Shown here in pieces: positions 35,030 through 46,238 of a DNA stretch of 64,000 nt. Position numbers and translations under genes: made by a program. Source of the DNA: Trinickia dabaoshanensis (GTDB lineage: Bacteria; Pseudomonadota; Gammaproteobacteria; Burkholderiales; Burkholderiaceae); assembly GCF_002879885.1 (NCBI RefSeq), contig NZ_PNYA01000007.1:168610-232609 (forward strand), in the 5' to 3' direction. Each line of letters begins with the position of its first letter. The first letter of the stretch is position 1. The notes beneath the pieces are model-generated. The model searched no databases, was not told the DNA's origin, and saw nothing but the letters and a program-made list of their open reading frames with translations.

Positions 35030-36391
35030 TCACGCGCGCGCCGCGCGGTGGCGTGCGAGCACCGCATCGACGAATTGCCGGGCCTGGCCGCTGTAGTTCG
35101 CGGGGTCGAACAGCGCGTCGAGCTGCAGAGTGTCCAACGCACGTGCGACCTCGGGGTTCTCTTCGAGCACTTGACGCAGCGTGCGTCCGCTTCGAATCGC
35201 CTCGCGCGAGGCGTGTTCGACGAGCTCGTGGGCCGCGAGGCGTCCGAGCGTGCTGCCCAAGGCGAGCATGACGGCCTCGCCCAGAATCAAGCCACGCGTC
35301 ATATCGAGGTTCGCCGAGAGCCGAGCCGTATCGACGTCGAGTCCTTCCGCGATGTCGGTCACGTTCGCCAGCGCGCCGGCGCACAGCCGGGCGATGTCGG
35401 GCAACGTTTCCCATTCGGCCTGCCAGCCTCCGAGGGCGCGCTCGTGTTCTTGCACCATGGCCGCGAGCATCGTCGCGACGAGTGCCGGCACGCGGGCGGC
35501 GGCCGTTAGCGCGGCAGCGCAACCCACCGGATTGCGCTTGTGCGGCATGGTGGACGAGCCGCCTTTGCCGGATGACGACGGCTCCGCCAGTTCGCCGATT
35601 TCGGTCTGCATCTGCAGCGAGACGTCGCGCGCGATCTTGCCGAGCGTCCCCGTCAAAAGACCGAGCACGGTCGCGGCTTCGGCTACGCGGTCGCGTTGCG
35701 TATGCCAAGGCACATTCGGCAAAGGCAATGCGAGCGCCTGCGCCAGCGCTTGCGCGACGGGCTGCGCCTTCTCGCCGAGACTGGCAAGCGTGCCTGCCGC
35801 ACCGCCGAATTGAAGGGCGAGCGCGCGGCCACGCAACTGGCCAAGGCGCTCGCGGTGGCGCTCGAGGGCGTCGAGCCACTGGGCGAACTTCAGACCCAGC
35901 GTGATCGGCAACGCTTGTTGCAGCCAGGTGCGGCCAATCATCGGCGTGTCGCGGTACGCCGCCGCCTGGCGGGCCAACACGCCGCAAAGGGCATCGAGGC
36001 CCGTCTCGATGAGATCGAGCGCATCGCGCAACTGAAGCACCGCGCCGCTATCGATGATGTCCTGGCTCGTCGCGCCCCAATGCACGTATTTCGCGGCTTC
36101 GGGCGCATGTTCGGCAACGCGCGCAGTCAATTGCTTGACGAGCGGTATCGCGAGATTGCCGGCGCTTGCCGCTGCCGCGGTCAACGCATCGGCGTCGATT
36201 CGATCGGCATGGCACGCCGCTTCGATGGGTGCGACGGCATCGGCCGGAATCACGCCGGCTTGGCCGAGGGCGTGGGCGAGCGCCGCTTCGACATCGAGCA
36301 TGCGTTGCACGGTTGCCTGCGGCGCGAAGACGGCAAGCATCGCGTCGGTGGAAGTCAGCCGGTCGTTGAGTCGTCCTGGGTACGCGAACAT
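35030..36391 (-). CDS. pcaB: 3-Carboxy-cis,cis-muconate cycloisomerase
   Basis: This 453-residue member of the fumarase/aspartase superfamily lactonises 3-carboxymuconate to gamma-carboxymuconolactone. Family features are VHWGATSQDIIDSGAVLQLRD near residue 97, IGRTWLQQALPITLGLK, and the superfamily signature SGKGGSSTMPHKRNPVGC near 270 with the catalytic Ser. It starts MFAYPGRLNDRLTSTDAM. It is downstream of the pcaQ-like gene by 112 bases, and pcaC follows it, so the order on the minus strand is pcaQ-pcaB-pcaC. Cytosolic tetramer in known homologues. Confidence 0.93.
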   Translation of the reverse strand: MFAYPGRLNDRLTSTDAMLAVFAPQATVQRMLDVEAALAHALGQAGVIPADAVAPIEAACHADRIDADALTAAAASAGNLAIPLVKQLTARVAEHAPEAAKYVHWGATSQDIIDSGAVLQLRDALDLIETGLDALCGVLARQAAAYRDTPMIGRTWLQQALPITLGLKFAQWLDALERHRERLGQLRGRALALQFGGAAGTLASLGEKAQPVAQALAQALALPLPNVPWHTQRDRVAEAATVLGLLTGTLGKIARDVSLQMQTEIGELAEPSSSGKGGSSTMPHKRNPVGCAAALTAAARVPALVATMLAAMVQEHERALGGWQAEWETLPDIARLCAGALANVTDIAEGLDVDTARLSANLDMTRGLILGEAVMLALGSTLGRLAAHELVEHASREAIRSGRTLRQVLEENPEVARALDTLQLDALFDPANYSGQARQFVDAVLARHRAARA

Positions 36392-36503
36392 AGGCGTCGG
36401 ATGTGGCGATGAGGAACTGGAGCTATGATGCGCGATTATCGAACGAATGCGTGAATATCGAACGAGAGTCCCATCCTAAGCTCCGAAAAGGGAGGCGGTC
36501 AAG

Positions 36504-37418
36504 TCAGCCGCCGGTGGCAGTTAGCGCCCTCAGAATCTCGGCCAGCGCTTCCACGATCTCGGGCGGCTGCGCTTCACTGCGCCGGAGAATGCCGACGGGC
36601 TCTTGCGCATTGGGAATGACGAGCGGCAGGCGGGCGAGTTCGCCGCGCTGCAAGTCGTCGCGTACCGCGGATGCGGGCGTGATCCAGACGGCATCGGAGC
36701 GCCGGGCGAGAAGCCGTGCGACGGACACCGACAGCGTCTCGGTACAGGCGCCCGGGACCCGCAACGCATGGGCGTCGAAGAAGGCGTCGGTGTGCAGCCT
36801 CGGCACCGTGCCGCTTGGCGACACGACGAGCGGATAGCCGAGGACCGATTGCGGCGACACCGCGCGCTCGCCGAGCAACGGATGCCTGGGCTGCACGGCC
36901 ATGACGAGCGGCTCGGCGTACAGCAATTCGAACGATACGCCTTGCATCATCGATGGCTCCGCCATTCGCCCGATGACGCAGTCGAGCCGTCCCGCCTTGA
37001 GCGCGGCCAGCAGCGACTCGTTCGTCGCCGTATGCAGTCGAACGCCGGTTTGCGGCCGATCCTGGCGAAGCCGCGTCAGGGCATCGGGCAAGATCGCGCT
37101 CGCCACGGTCGGCAAAGCGCCGAGTTCGAGGATCACCGTGGGCGCCACCCCGGGGCCTTGCAAGGCCGAGGCGGCCGACTCCATCGCCTGCTCGACGCCG
37201 ATGGCGTAACGCAGGAAATGCTCGCCGGCTTGCGTCAATCGTGCGCCATGTCTGCCGCGTTCGACGAGCCGAACGCCCGCGAGCGATTCGAGCTCGGACA
37301 GCGTTTTCGAAACGGCGGGCTGCGTCAAGTTCAGCCGTCCTGCGGCTCGGCCGAGATGGCGCTCGCGCGCTATCGCCAGAAAACAACTGACGTGACGAAA
37401 ACTGATTCGGGTTTCCAT
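36504..37418 (-). CDS. pcaQ: LysR-family activator of the pca genes (PcaQ-like)
   Basis: This 304-residue LysR regulator has an N-terminal helix-turn-helix (RHVSCFLAIARERHLGRAAG, LNLTQPAVSKTLSELE) and a two-lobed effector domain with ALPTVASAILPDALTRL and LRVPGACTETLSVSVARLLARRSDAVWITP, the C-terminal part being typical of PcaQ and GbpR-type regulators. It is divergent from pcaHG. A 15-bp dyad, ATTACCACAGGTTAT, overlaps its start codon and is probably its own site. Known PcaQ proteins respond to beta-carboxymuconate and activate the pca operon. The ATG at 37418 is chosen; a GTG two codons earlier is possible. It may also control the downstream pcaB and pcaC. Confidence 0.82.
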   Translation of the reverse strand: METRISFRHVSCFLAIARERHLGRAAGRLNLTQPAVSKTLSELESLAGVRLVERGRHGARLTQAGEHFLRYAIGVEQAMESAASALQGPGVAPTVILELGALPTVASAILPDALTRLRQDRPQTGVRLHTATNESLLAALKAGRLDCVIGRMAEPSMMQGVSFELLYAEPLVMAVQPRHPLLGERAVSPQSVLGYPLVVSPSGTVPRLHTDAFFDAHALRVPGACTETLSVSVARLLARRSDAVWITPASAVRDDLQRGELARLPLVIPNAQEPVGILRRSEAQPPEIVEALAEILRALTATGG

Positions 37419-37431
37419 TACCACAGGTTAT
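37417..37431. promoter_or_regulatory. LysR-type T-N11-A dyad at the pcaQ/pcaH region
   Basis: ATTACCACAGGTTAT has arms AT-ACC and GGT-AT around ACA and fits the T-N11-A rule of LysR sites. It overlaps the pcaQ start codon, so binding would also repress pcaQ. Confidence 0.5.
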
Positions 37432-37479
37432 GGATCGCCGGAACGGAAGTCAATTTACGCGCGAGGGCATGCGCCATAG

Positions 37480-38303
<824 letters not shown>

Positions 38304-38304
<1 letters not shown>

Positions 38305-38969
38305 TGGACCGCTTCAGTTTTTCTCCGATCGCGTCGTTTGCTCCGGTCCGTCTGCCCGAGACCGCTTCGCAGACGGCAGGCCCGTACGTCCATATCGGAC
38401 TCGCGCCGAAGCAAGCCGGATTCGATATCTTCGAGAACGACTTCGGCCCGGTGCTGGTCGGGCCCGAGACGCGCGGCGAGCGCATCGCGATCGAAGGGCG
38501 CGTGTTCGACGGATCCGGTTCGCTCGTTCGCGACGTGTTGGTCGAAATTTGGCAGGCGAACGCGGACGGTAAGTACGCGCATCCGGCGGATCGGCAAGAT
38601 CGGCCGATCGATCCGTCGTTCCGCGGCTGGGGGCGCGCTTGTGCGAGCTTCGAGACCGGCGTGTTTCGCTTCGAAACGGTGAAGCCGGGACGCGTGAGCG
38701 GGGCGGGCGCGTTGCCGCAAGCTCCGCATGCGTGTCTCGTGCTGTTCGCGCGCGGCATCAACATCGGCCTGCATACGCGGTTGTATTTCGACGACGAGGC
38801 CGAGGCGAACCGTAGCGACCCGGTTCTGACGGGCATCGAATGGGACGTAAGACGTCAGACCTTGATCGCGCGGCGCACGCAACGCGACGGCTTGCCGGTG
38901 TACGCCCTCGATATCCGTCTGCAAGACACGCCGGACGGCGGCCTCGAGACGGTGTTCTTCGATATCTGA
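38304..38969 (+). CDS. pcaG: Protocatechuate 3,4-dioxygenase alpha subunit
   Basis: This 221-residue alpha subunit pairs with PcaH in the heterodimeric repeating unit. It contains TASQTAGPYVHIGLAPKQAG, IAIEGRVFDGSGSLVRDVLVEIWQANADG and APHACLVLFARGINIGLHTRLYF, and ends in a beta-rich segment. The fold is shared with PcaH, but it lacks the iron ligands, as expected; it helps form the active-site pocket. It starts on the TAATG overlap with pcaH and follows AAGGAG, and ends the small plus-strand operon. Confidence 0.94.
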
Positions 38970-39046
38970 GGCAATTCGGCTGCGAACGGGGCGATTATCG
39001 AACGGTATATCGATGACCGCCTCTGACGGGCATGAGCGGCGGACGG

Positions 39047-40141
39047 TTAGACGTTGAACAAGAAGTTCATGACGTCGCCGTCGTGCACGACATATTCCTT
39101 GCCTTCGGCGCGCATCTTGCCGGCTTCCTTCGCGCCTTGCTCACCCTTGTACGCGACGAAGTCGTCGAACGAGATCGTTTGAGCGCGAATGAAGCCGCGC
39201 TCGAAATCGGTGTGGATGACACCGGCCGCTTGCGGTGCCGTATCGCCGATGTGGATCGTCCAAGCGCGCACTTCCTTCACGCCGGCCGTGAAATACGTCT
39301 GCAAGCCGAGCAGCTTGAAGCCCGCGCGGATCACGCGGTTCAGGCCCGGCTCGTCCATGCCCATATCGGCCAAGAACACTTCCTTGTCCTCGTCGGCCAG
39401 ATCGGCGATTTCCGCCTCGATCGCCGCGCACACCGCGACCACCGGCGATTTCTCCGCTTCGGCGTACTTGCGCACCGCGTCGAGATGCGGGTTGTTCTCG
39501 AAACCGTCGTCCTTCACGTTGGCCACGTACATCGTCGGTTTCGCGGTGATGAGGCAAAACGGCTTGAGCAATGCCGTTTCGTCATCGGTGAGATCGAGGG
39601 CGCGAATCGGCTTGGCGGTATCGAGCTGCGCGCGCGCCTTCTCGAGCACGGCGGCGAGCTTTACGGCTTCCTTATCGTTGCCCGATTTGGCGGCCTTCGC
39701 ATAACGCGAGAGCGATTTTTCGACGGTCGCCAAATCGGCGAGCGCGAGCTCCGTGTTGATCACTTCGATGTCGGAGAGCGGATCGACCTTGCCCGCGACG
39801 TGAATCACGTTCTCGTCTTCGAAACAGCGCACGACATGCGTGATCGCATCGGTTTCGCGGATGTTCGCGAGGAATTGATTGCCGAGCCCTTCGCCCTTGC
39901 TCGCGCCCGCGACGAGACCGGCGATGTCCACGAATTCGACGACGGCCGGCACGATGCGCTCGGGCTTGACGATCTCGGACAGGGCCTTAAGGCGCGCATC
40001 GGGCACCTCGACCACACCGACGTTCGGCTCGATCGTGCAGAACGGATAGTTTTCGGCGGCGATGCCGGCCTTGGTCAGGGCGTTGAACAGGGTGGACTTG
40101 CCGACGTTGGGCAAGCCGACGATGCCGCATTTGAGGCTCAT
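39047..40141 (-). CDS. ychF: Ribosome-associated ATPase YchF (OLA1 family)
   Basis: This 364-residue Obg-related P-loop ATPase prefers ATP to GTP and binds the ribosome and proteasome-like partners in known homologues. It has Walker [19 protein letters not shown], switch region and [22 protein letters not shown] (G3), the altered NVKD (G4) typical of YchF, and a C-terminal TGS domain with [20 protein letters not shown]. The length is usual. The ATG at 40141 (MSLKCGIVG) is standard. Confidence 0.96.
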   Translation of the reverse strand: MSLKCGIVGLPNVGKSTLFNALTKAGIAAENYPFCTIEPNVGVVEVPDARLKALSEIVKPERIVPAVVEFVDIAGLVAGASKGEGLGNQFLANIRETDAITHVVRCFEDENVIHVAGKVDPLSDIEVINTELALADLATVEKSLSRYAKAAKSGNDKEAVKLAAVLEKARAQLDTAKPIRALDLTDDETALLKPFCLITAKPTMYVANVKDDGFENNPHLDAVRKYAEAEKSPVVAVCAAIEAEIADLADEDKEVFLADMGMDEPGLNRVIRAGFKLLGLQTYFTAGVKEVRAWTIHIGDTAPQAAGVIHTDFERGFIRAQTISFDDFVAYKGEQGAKEAGKMRAEGKEYVVHDGDVMNFLFNV

Positions 40142-40462
40142 GAAAAGACCTTGTATATCGACGGTTTGCGGCTGGTCGCCGTGTGTATAGGCATCCGGGC
40201 GTAACCGGGTAGCGACGGCCGCAAGGTGAATTCGGGGCGAGACAAACGGCACGGGTCAGCGTGTTCGACCACGATCCTGCGCCCGGTTGTACTCCAGAAA
40301 CCGCAATTGTAACGCGTTCGAACTGCACGATCGGCGGTGGGTGGGGAAACCTCGAAGGGACTTGCTTTCAGCGCTGCAGCCTCGGGTTCCCTCTCCTGTT
40401 TACCTAGAGGGGAAACGTTACATTTCGTTTACGTTGCATTCAATGCGGGCTACTTTCGCCCG
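40142..40462. other. Divergent intergenic region between ychF and an MFS gene
   Basis: This 321-base stretch has no supported gene. It contains a small hairpin CCCTCT/AGAGGG (40389-40411) and an AT-richer segment (40410-40445). Promoters for ychF and the MFS gene must lie here, but no clear -35/-10 pair stands out. Confidence 0.4.
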
Positions 40463-41868
<1,406 letters not shown>

Positions 41869-41894
41869 CTATTCGCAATGCTAAACTTCGCCGC

Positions 41895-43505
41895 ATGCGC
41901 GAACAGATGCAACGACAGTCGTCTTTCGATCATGGGGCCGGCATGCAGGCAACTGACGAGGGTCCTAGCGGCCCGCGCGGTTTTTCATGGCAGCGGTTGC
42001 GGTTCAATCCGCTCGCTCCGCCCGCGATCGTCGTCGGCGCGTTCCTCATCGCTTGCTTCATGGTCGCGCTATGCGGCGTCGTCCTCTATCAATCGCGGGC
42101 CGACGCCCTCGCGCGCGCCAGCGAGACGTCGCGCAATCTGGCGATCATCGCCGAACGCGACATCGAACGAAACTTCGAGCTCTATTCCCTCTCGTTGCAG
42201 GCCGTGATCGATGGCGCGCGCGATCCCGAGATCATGGCGCTGCCGTCTCGCTTGAAGCACGAGGCGCTGTTCGACCGGGCGGCATCGGCGAGCTACATCG
42301 GCTCGGTCCTGCTGCTCGATGAGACGGGTCATATCCTGGTCGACTCGCTTAGCGATACGCCGCCTGCCCTGAACCTAGCCGACCGCCGCTACTTCACAAT
42401 CCATCGAGACGATCCGAACGCCGGACTGTACGTCAGCGATCCGTATGCCTCCCGCCTGCGCGGCGGCTCGCCGAGCATTGCATTGAGCCGCCGCATCTCC
42501 GGGCGCGATGGCTCGTTCCAAGGCGTGGCGATGGTGGCGATCCAGCTTGCCTACTTTCACGACCTGTTCTCGGGCTTGCAACTCGGCCCGCAAGGCTCGA
42601 TCGCCTTGATCGGGGAGGACGGCGTCATGGTGATGCGTCAGCCGTACGATCGGGCGATCGTCGGGCGCAACATCCGTCAGGCCAGCACCTTTCGACGGTT
42701 TCTCTCGGCGCGGGAGGGGACGTTTTCGGATACCTCGACGATCGACGGCATCCGCCGGATGTACTACTTCAAGCATGTGAGCCATCTGCCGCTCATCATC
42801 ATGGTGGCGCAGGGTGAGTCGGACATCTACGCGGCATGGACGCGGCGCGCAATCATCATCGGTTCGTTGATGGCGACCTTCGCGCTGGCGTTCGTCGTGC
42901 TTGCCGTGGTGCTCGCGGCGCAGTTGCGCCGGCGGATGCGTGCCGAAAGCGAATTGGCGCTGCTCGCGCGCATCGATGGGCTCACCGGATTGAACAATCG
43001 TCGCACGTTGGGCGAGATCCTCGATGCGGAGTGGCGCCGAGCCAGGCGCACCCGCAACGTCTTTTCCTTGCTGTTCGTAGACGTCGATCGCTTCAAGGCA
43101 TACAACGACTTTTACGGCCACCAAGCCGGCGACGATGCGCTTGCCGCGGTTGCCCGGTGCATCGGCGAGCAGATCCGCCGGCCGGCGGACAGCGCCGCGC
43201 GCTATGGCGGCGAGGAGTTTCTCGTCGTGCTGCCCGATACGGCGCAGGAAGGCGCGCTGGCCATCGCCGAAAACATCCGCGCCGCCATCAGCGATCTGGG
43301 CATCGCGCATGCGGCGAGCGAGTACGGGCGCGTGACGGCCAGTATCGGCGCCGCAGCATGGACACCCGAGACCGACGTCGATATGACAGAGGTCATTCGC
43401 GCAGCGGATCGTGCGCTATACGACGCGAAGGCAACGGGGCGCAACAAGGTTGCCCTGGGCGACGCGGGGCGGGCGCTGGCTTCGGCCGCCGGGCTGCACG
43501 ACTAG
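41895..43505 (+). CDS. Membrane-bound diguanylate cyclase with Cache sensor
   Basis: This 536-residue inner-membrane enzyme makes cyclic-di-GMP. An N-terminal transmembrane helix (about residues 43-67) leads into a periplasmic double-Cache domain (about 75-320, with DRRYFTIHRDDPNAGLYVSDPYASR), a second helix (about 316-340), and a GGDEF domain from DGLTGLNNRR onward. The active loop is GGEEF, and an intact I-site RPAD precedes it by five residues, so the enzyme should be active and product-inhibited. Start at 41895 or 41943. The sensed ligand is unknown. Single gene. Confidence 0.9.
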   Translation: MREQMQRQSSFDHGAGMQATDEGPSGPRGFSWQRLRFNPLAPPAIVVGAFLIACFMVALCGVVLYQSRADALARASETSRNLAIIAERDIERNFELYSLSLQAVIDGARDPEIMALPSRLKHEALFDRAASASYIGSVLLLDETGHILVDSLSDTPPALNLADRRYFTIHRDDPNAGLYVSDPYASRLRGGSPSIALSRRISGRDGSFQGVAMVAIQLAYFHDLFSGLQLGPQGSIALIGEDGVMVMRQPYDRAIVGRNIRQASTFRRFLSAREGTFSDTSTIDGIRRMYYFKHVSHLPLIIMVAQGESDIYAAWTRRAIIIGSLMATFALAFVVLAVVLAAQLRRRMRAESELALLARIDGLTGLNNRRTLGEILDAEWRRARRTRNVFSLLFVDVDRFKAYNDFYGHQAGDDALAAVARCIGEQIRRPADSAARYGGEEFLVVLPDTAQEGALAIAENIRAAISDLGIAHAASEYGRVTASIGAAAWTPETDVDMTEVIRAADRALYDAKATGRNKVALGDAGRALASAAGLHD

Positions 43506-43669
43506 GCAGATGCGCCGGCGGCGTTGCCGCTCGAGGCTGGGTAGCGTGGCTCGCTGGCAGAATTTGATTCGACGTTGTCCCGAAAGGTGATTTCGGCGCG
43601 CTGCCGCTTCTCCGACAATGTGGACCCGGCAACGATCGCCGCATTCTCCTATTTTTCGAAGGACGACCC

Positions 43670-43981
43670 ATGAAGATCATCCAAAGCCGTGGCTTCACGG
43701 CATCGCGCGCGTGGGGCGCGCTGAATATCGCCAGCATGAGCGGTATTTCGGTGCGCTTGCATTGGACCGACGCGCCCTACGAATGGCACGTGAACGACGG
43801 CGAGGAAGTGTTCGCCGTCATGGACGGGCAAGTTCGTATGGATTTCCGCGAAAACGGCGAAGTGCGGTCGGTGCTCTTAAGTTCGGGTGACATCTTCTTC
43901 GCCACCGTGGGCACCGAGCATGTGGCGCATCCGGTCGGCGAGGCCCGGGTGCTGGTTATCGAGAAGGAAGGTAGCGTTTGA
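43670..43981 (+). CDS. Cupin-domain protein
   Basis: This 103-residue protein is a single small beta-barrel cupin. Conserved cupin motif 1 is EWHVNDGEEVFAVMDGQVRM (residues about 38-57), and motif 2 is SGDIFFATVGTEHVAHPV with the His metal ligands. It starts at an ATG preceded by AAGGACG. No enzyme activity can be assigned. It stands alone between the cyclase and the ubiH-like gene. Confidence 0.82.
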   Translation: MKIIQSRGFTASRAWGALNIASMSGISVRLHWTDAPYEWHVNDGEEVFAVMDGQVRMDFRENGEVRSVLLSSGDIFFATVGTEHVAHPVGEARVLVIEKEGSV

Positions 43982-44113
43982 GGCGAGCGGATACCGAACG
44001 GGCGAGCTAGTCGAGCTAGTCCCCCGGCGGCGGGCCCCGAGGCGTATCGTCGCAGCGTCGCTTCTGCGGACGAGCGCGGGTGCCCGACGACGCGGCGCCG
44101 CACGGCACGCGGC

Positions 44114-44119
44114 TATAAT
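44114..44119 (+). promoter_or_regulatory. -10 element of the ubiH-like gene
   Basis: A perfect TATAAT ends 8 bases before the ATG at 44128, so transcription would start at or next to the start codon, giving a leaderless message. No good -35 is seen. Confidence 0.5.
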
Positions 44120-44127
44120 TGCTCCCC

Positions 44128-45300
44128 ATGACCGCCCATCTTCAGACGTTCCATGTTGCCGTTGTCGGCGGCGGCCTCGTCGGCAAGAGCGCCGCGCTGG
44201 CGCTCGCTCAAGCGGGGCTGCGCGTTGCGCTCGTCGCACAGCCGGCCGCGCCGCGCCCGGCCGACGTACCGTTCGACGCGCGCATCTATGCGCTTTCCGC
44301 CAGTTCCCAGGCGCTGCTCGAGCGGCTGCGCATCTGGCAAGCGCTCGACCACGACCGGCTCGCACCCGTCTACGACATGCGCGTATTCGGCGACGCGCTC
44401 GCCGAACTGCATTTTTCGGCCTTCCAATCCGCGGTGCCGCAACTCGCCTGGATCGCCGAGTCTTCGTTGATCGAGCATGCGCTCGACGCCGCGCTGCGTT
44501 TCCAGCCCCAAGTGAGTTGGCTCGATACGCGCGCGCAAGGTCTCGACGTGAAGACCGATACGGCCACGCTGGCGCTGGCGAACGGCCGGGTCGTCGAGGC
44601 GGATCTCATCGTCGGCGCGGACGGCGCCCATTCGTGGGTGCGCGCGCAAATCGGCGCGCACGTTACGCGCCGCGACTATCGGCAAACCGGCGTCGTCGCC
44701 AATTTCAAGGCCGAGAAACCCCACGGTGAGACGGCCTATCAATGGTTCGTCGACGGCGAGATCGTCGCGCTGTTGCCGCTCCCCGATGCGCATGTATCGC
44801 TGGTTTGGTCGGCGCAAACGGACCACGCGCGCGAATTGCTTGCGCTCGCGCCCGCCGAACTCGAGGCGGCCGTCGAGCGAATCACGCATGCCAGGCTCGG
44901 CGCGCTCGAATGCGTCGGGCCCGCGCACGGATTTCCGCTGGCACGGCAATCCGTCGATCGGTTGATCGCACCACGCGTCGCGCTCGTCGGCGACGCGGCG
45001 CACTTGATTCATCCGCTCGCCGGTCAGGGCATGAACCTCGGCTTGCGCGACGTCGCCGCGCTGGCCGACGTGATCGCCAAGAAAGAAGCCTTCCGCGATC
45101 TGGGCGACCCGGTGCTGCTGCGCCGATACGAGCGCGCGCGGCGCGAGGATATCGGTGCGCTGACCGTGGCGACGGATGGCTTGCAACGCCTGTTTTCCGT
45201 GCCGGGCATGTTGGCGCGCTCGGTGCGCAACGCGGGGATGTCCTTCGTCGGCGCGCAACCGCTCGTCAAGCGCTGGCTCGTATCGGCCGCGCTCGGCTAA
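44128..45300 (+). CDS. UbiH/UbiF/VisC-family FAD-dependent hydroxylase
   Basis: This 390-residue flavoprotein monooxygenase hydroxylates the ubiquinone ring. It has the FAD-binding GxGxxG motif VAVVGGGLVGKSAALALAQAG near residue 10, the DG motif IVGADGAHSWVRAQIG, and the C-terminal GDAAHLIHPLAGQGMNLGLRD motif that binds the FAD ribose and marks the UbiH group. Which ring position it serves cannot be told. It is soluble, probably in the membrane-associated Ubi complex. It has no visible ribosome site and a TATAAT 8 bases from the ATG, so it may be leaderless. Confidence 0.88.
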   Translation: MTAHLQTFHVAVVGGGLVGKSAALALAQAGLRVALVAQPAAPRPADVPFDARIYALSASSQALLERLRIWQALDHDRLAPVYDMRVFGDALAELHFSAFQSAVPQLAWIAESSLIEHALDAALRFQPQVSWLDTRAQGLDVKTDTATLALANGRVVEADLIVGADGAHSWVRAQIGAHVTRRDYRQTGVVANFKAEKPHGETAYQWFVDGEIVALLPLPDAHVSLVWSAQTDHARELLALAPAELEAAVERITHARLGALECVGPAHGFPLARQSVDRLIAPRVALVGDAAHLIHPLAGQGMNLGLRDVAALADVIAKKEAFRDLGDPVLLRRYERARREDIGALTVATDGLQRLFSVPGMLARSVRNAGMSFVGAQPLVKRWLVSAALG

Positions 45301-45433
45301 CGAGGCGGTATCCATCGACGCCCGGCGCGGCGGCGCTCGGCGCGGCATTGAGCTGCCTCGAATATCATCTAGTCACTCATGCGCCGCTTTCGCGCGCGGC
45401 GCCCGAACCCAACGACATCACAAGGACCCTCCC

Positions 45434-46162
45434 ATGCCCAACCTCATGCGCATCGCAGCCGGCGCGGCGCTTGCCGCCGCTGTCACGCTCGGCTGCACGG
45501 CCCACGCCGATCAGACGACCGACAAGCTGAAATCGACGCTGCAAGCACGTCTGCCCGAGATTCAGATCAAGAGCATCTCCAAGGCTCCCATCGCGGGCTT
45601 GTACGAAGTGAATCTGGGTAACCAGATGATCTACTCGGATGCCGGCGGCGATTACGTCATCGCGGGCGAACTCGTCGATACGAAGACGCGTTCCAATCTG
45701 AGCGAAGCGCGCTTGTCCGAACTGAACAAGATCGATTTCGCCAGCCTGCCGCTCGACCGCGCGGTCAAGGTCGTCAAAGGCAACGGCAGCCGCCGCATGG
45801 CGGTGTTCTCCGATCCGAATTGCCCCTATTGCAAGCAATTGGAAACGACGCTGAAGTCGATCGATAACGTCACCGTCTATACGTTCCTGTATCCCGTGCT
45901 GTCGCCCGATTCGGTCACCAAGTCGAAGGCGATCTGGTGCTCGGGCGATCGCGCCAAGGCGTGGGAGGCTTGGATGATCAATCGTCAAGCGCCGGCGAGC
46001 GCCGCTTCGAATTGCGATACGTCGGTGCTCGATAAGAATCTCGCGCTGGGCCAGGGGCTGAACGTGACCGGCACGCCGACGATCATCTTGTCCGACGGCC
46101 GCAGGTTGCCCGGCGCCGTATCGGCCAGCGAGCTCAGCGACGCGCTGACGAGCGCGCACTGA
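45434..46162 (+). CDS. dsbC: Thiol:disulfide interchange protein DsbC
   Basis: This 242-residue periplasmic protein isomerises wrong disulphides. A signal peptide (MPNLMRIAAGAALAAAVTLG, cleaved after AHA) precedes an N-terminal dimerisation domain (about 25-85) and a thioredoxin domain with active site SDPNCPYCKQLE (CPYC), followed by a cis-Pro loop in VTGTPTIILSDGR. It starts at an ATG after AAGGA. The downstream M61 peptidase gene is 76 bases away in the same direction. DsbD partners are not in the window. Confidence 0.94.
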   Translation: MPNLMRIAAGAALAAAVTLGCTAHADQTTDKLKSTLQARLPEIQIKSISKAPIAGLYEVNLGNQMIYSDAGGDYVIAGELVDTKTRSNLSEARLSELNKIDFASLPLDRAVKVVKGNGSRRMAVFSDPNCPYCKQLETTLKSIDNVTVYTFLYPVLSPDSVTKSKAIWCSGDRAKAWEAWMINRQAPASAASNCDTSVLDKNLALGQGLNVTGTPTIILSDGRRLPGAVSASELSDALTSAH

Positions 46163-46238
46163 GCGCGGCGCATCCGCACTAGGCATTCAGGCTCCATTTT
46201 TATTCCAACGACCCTGCTCGAGACTTAAGCGCCACCCG

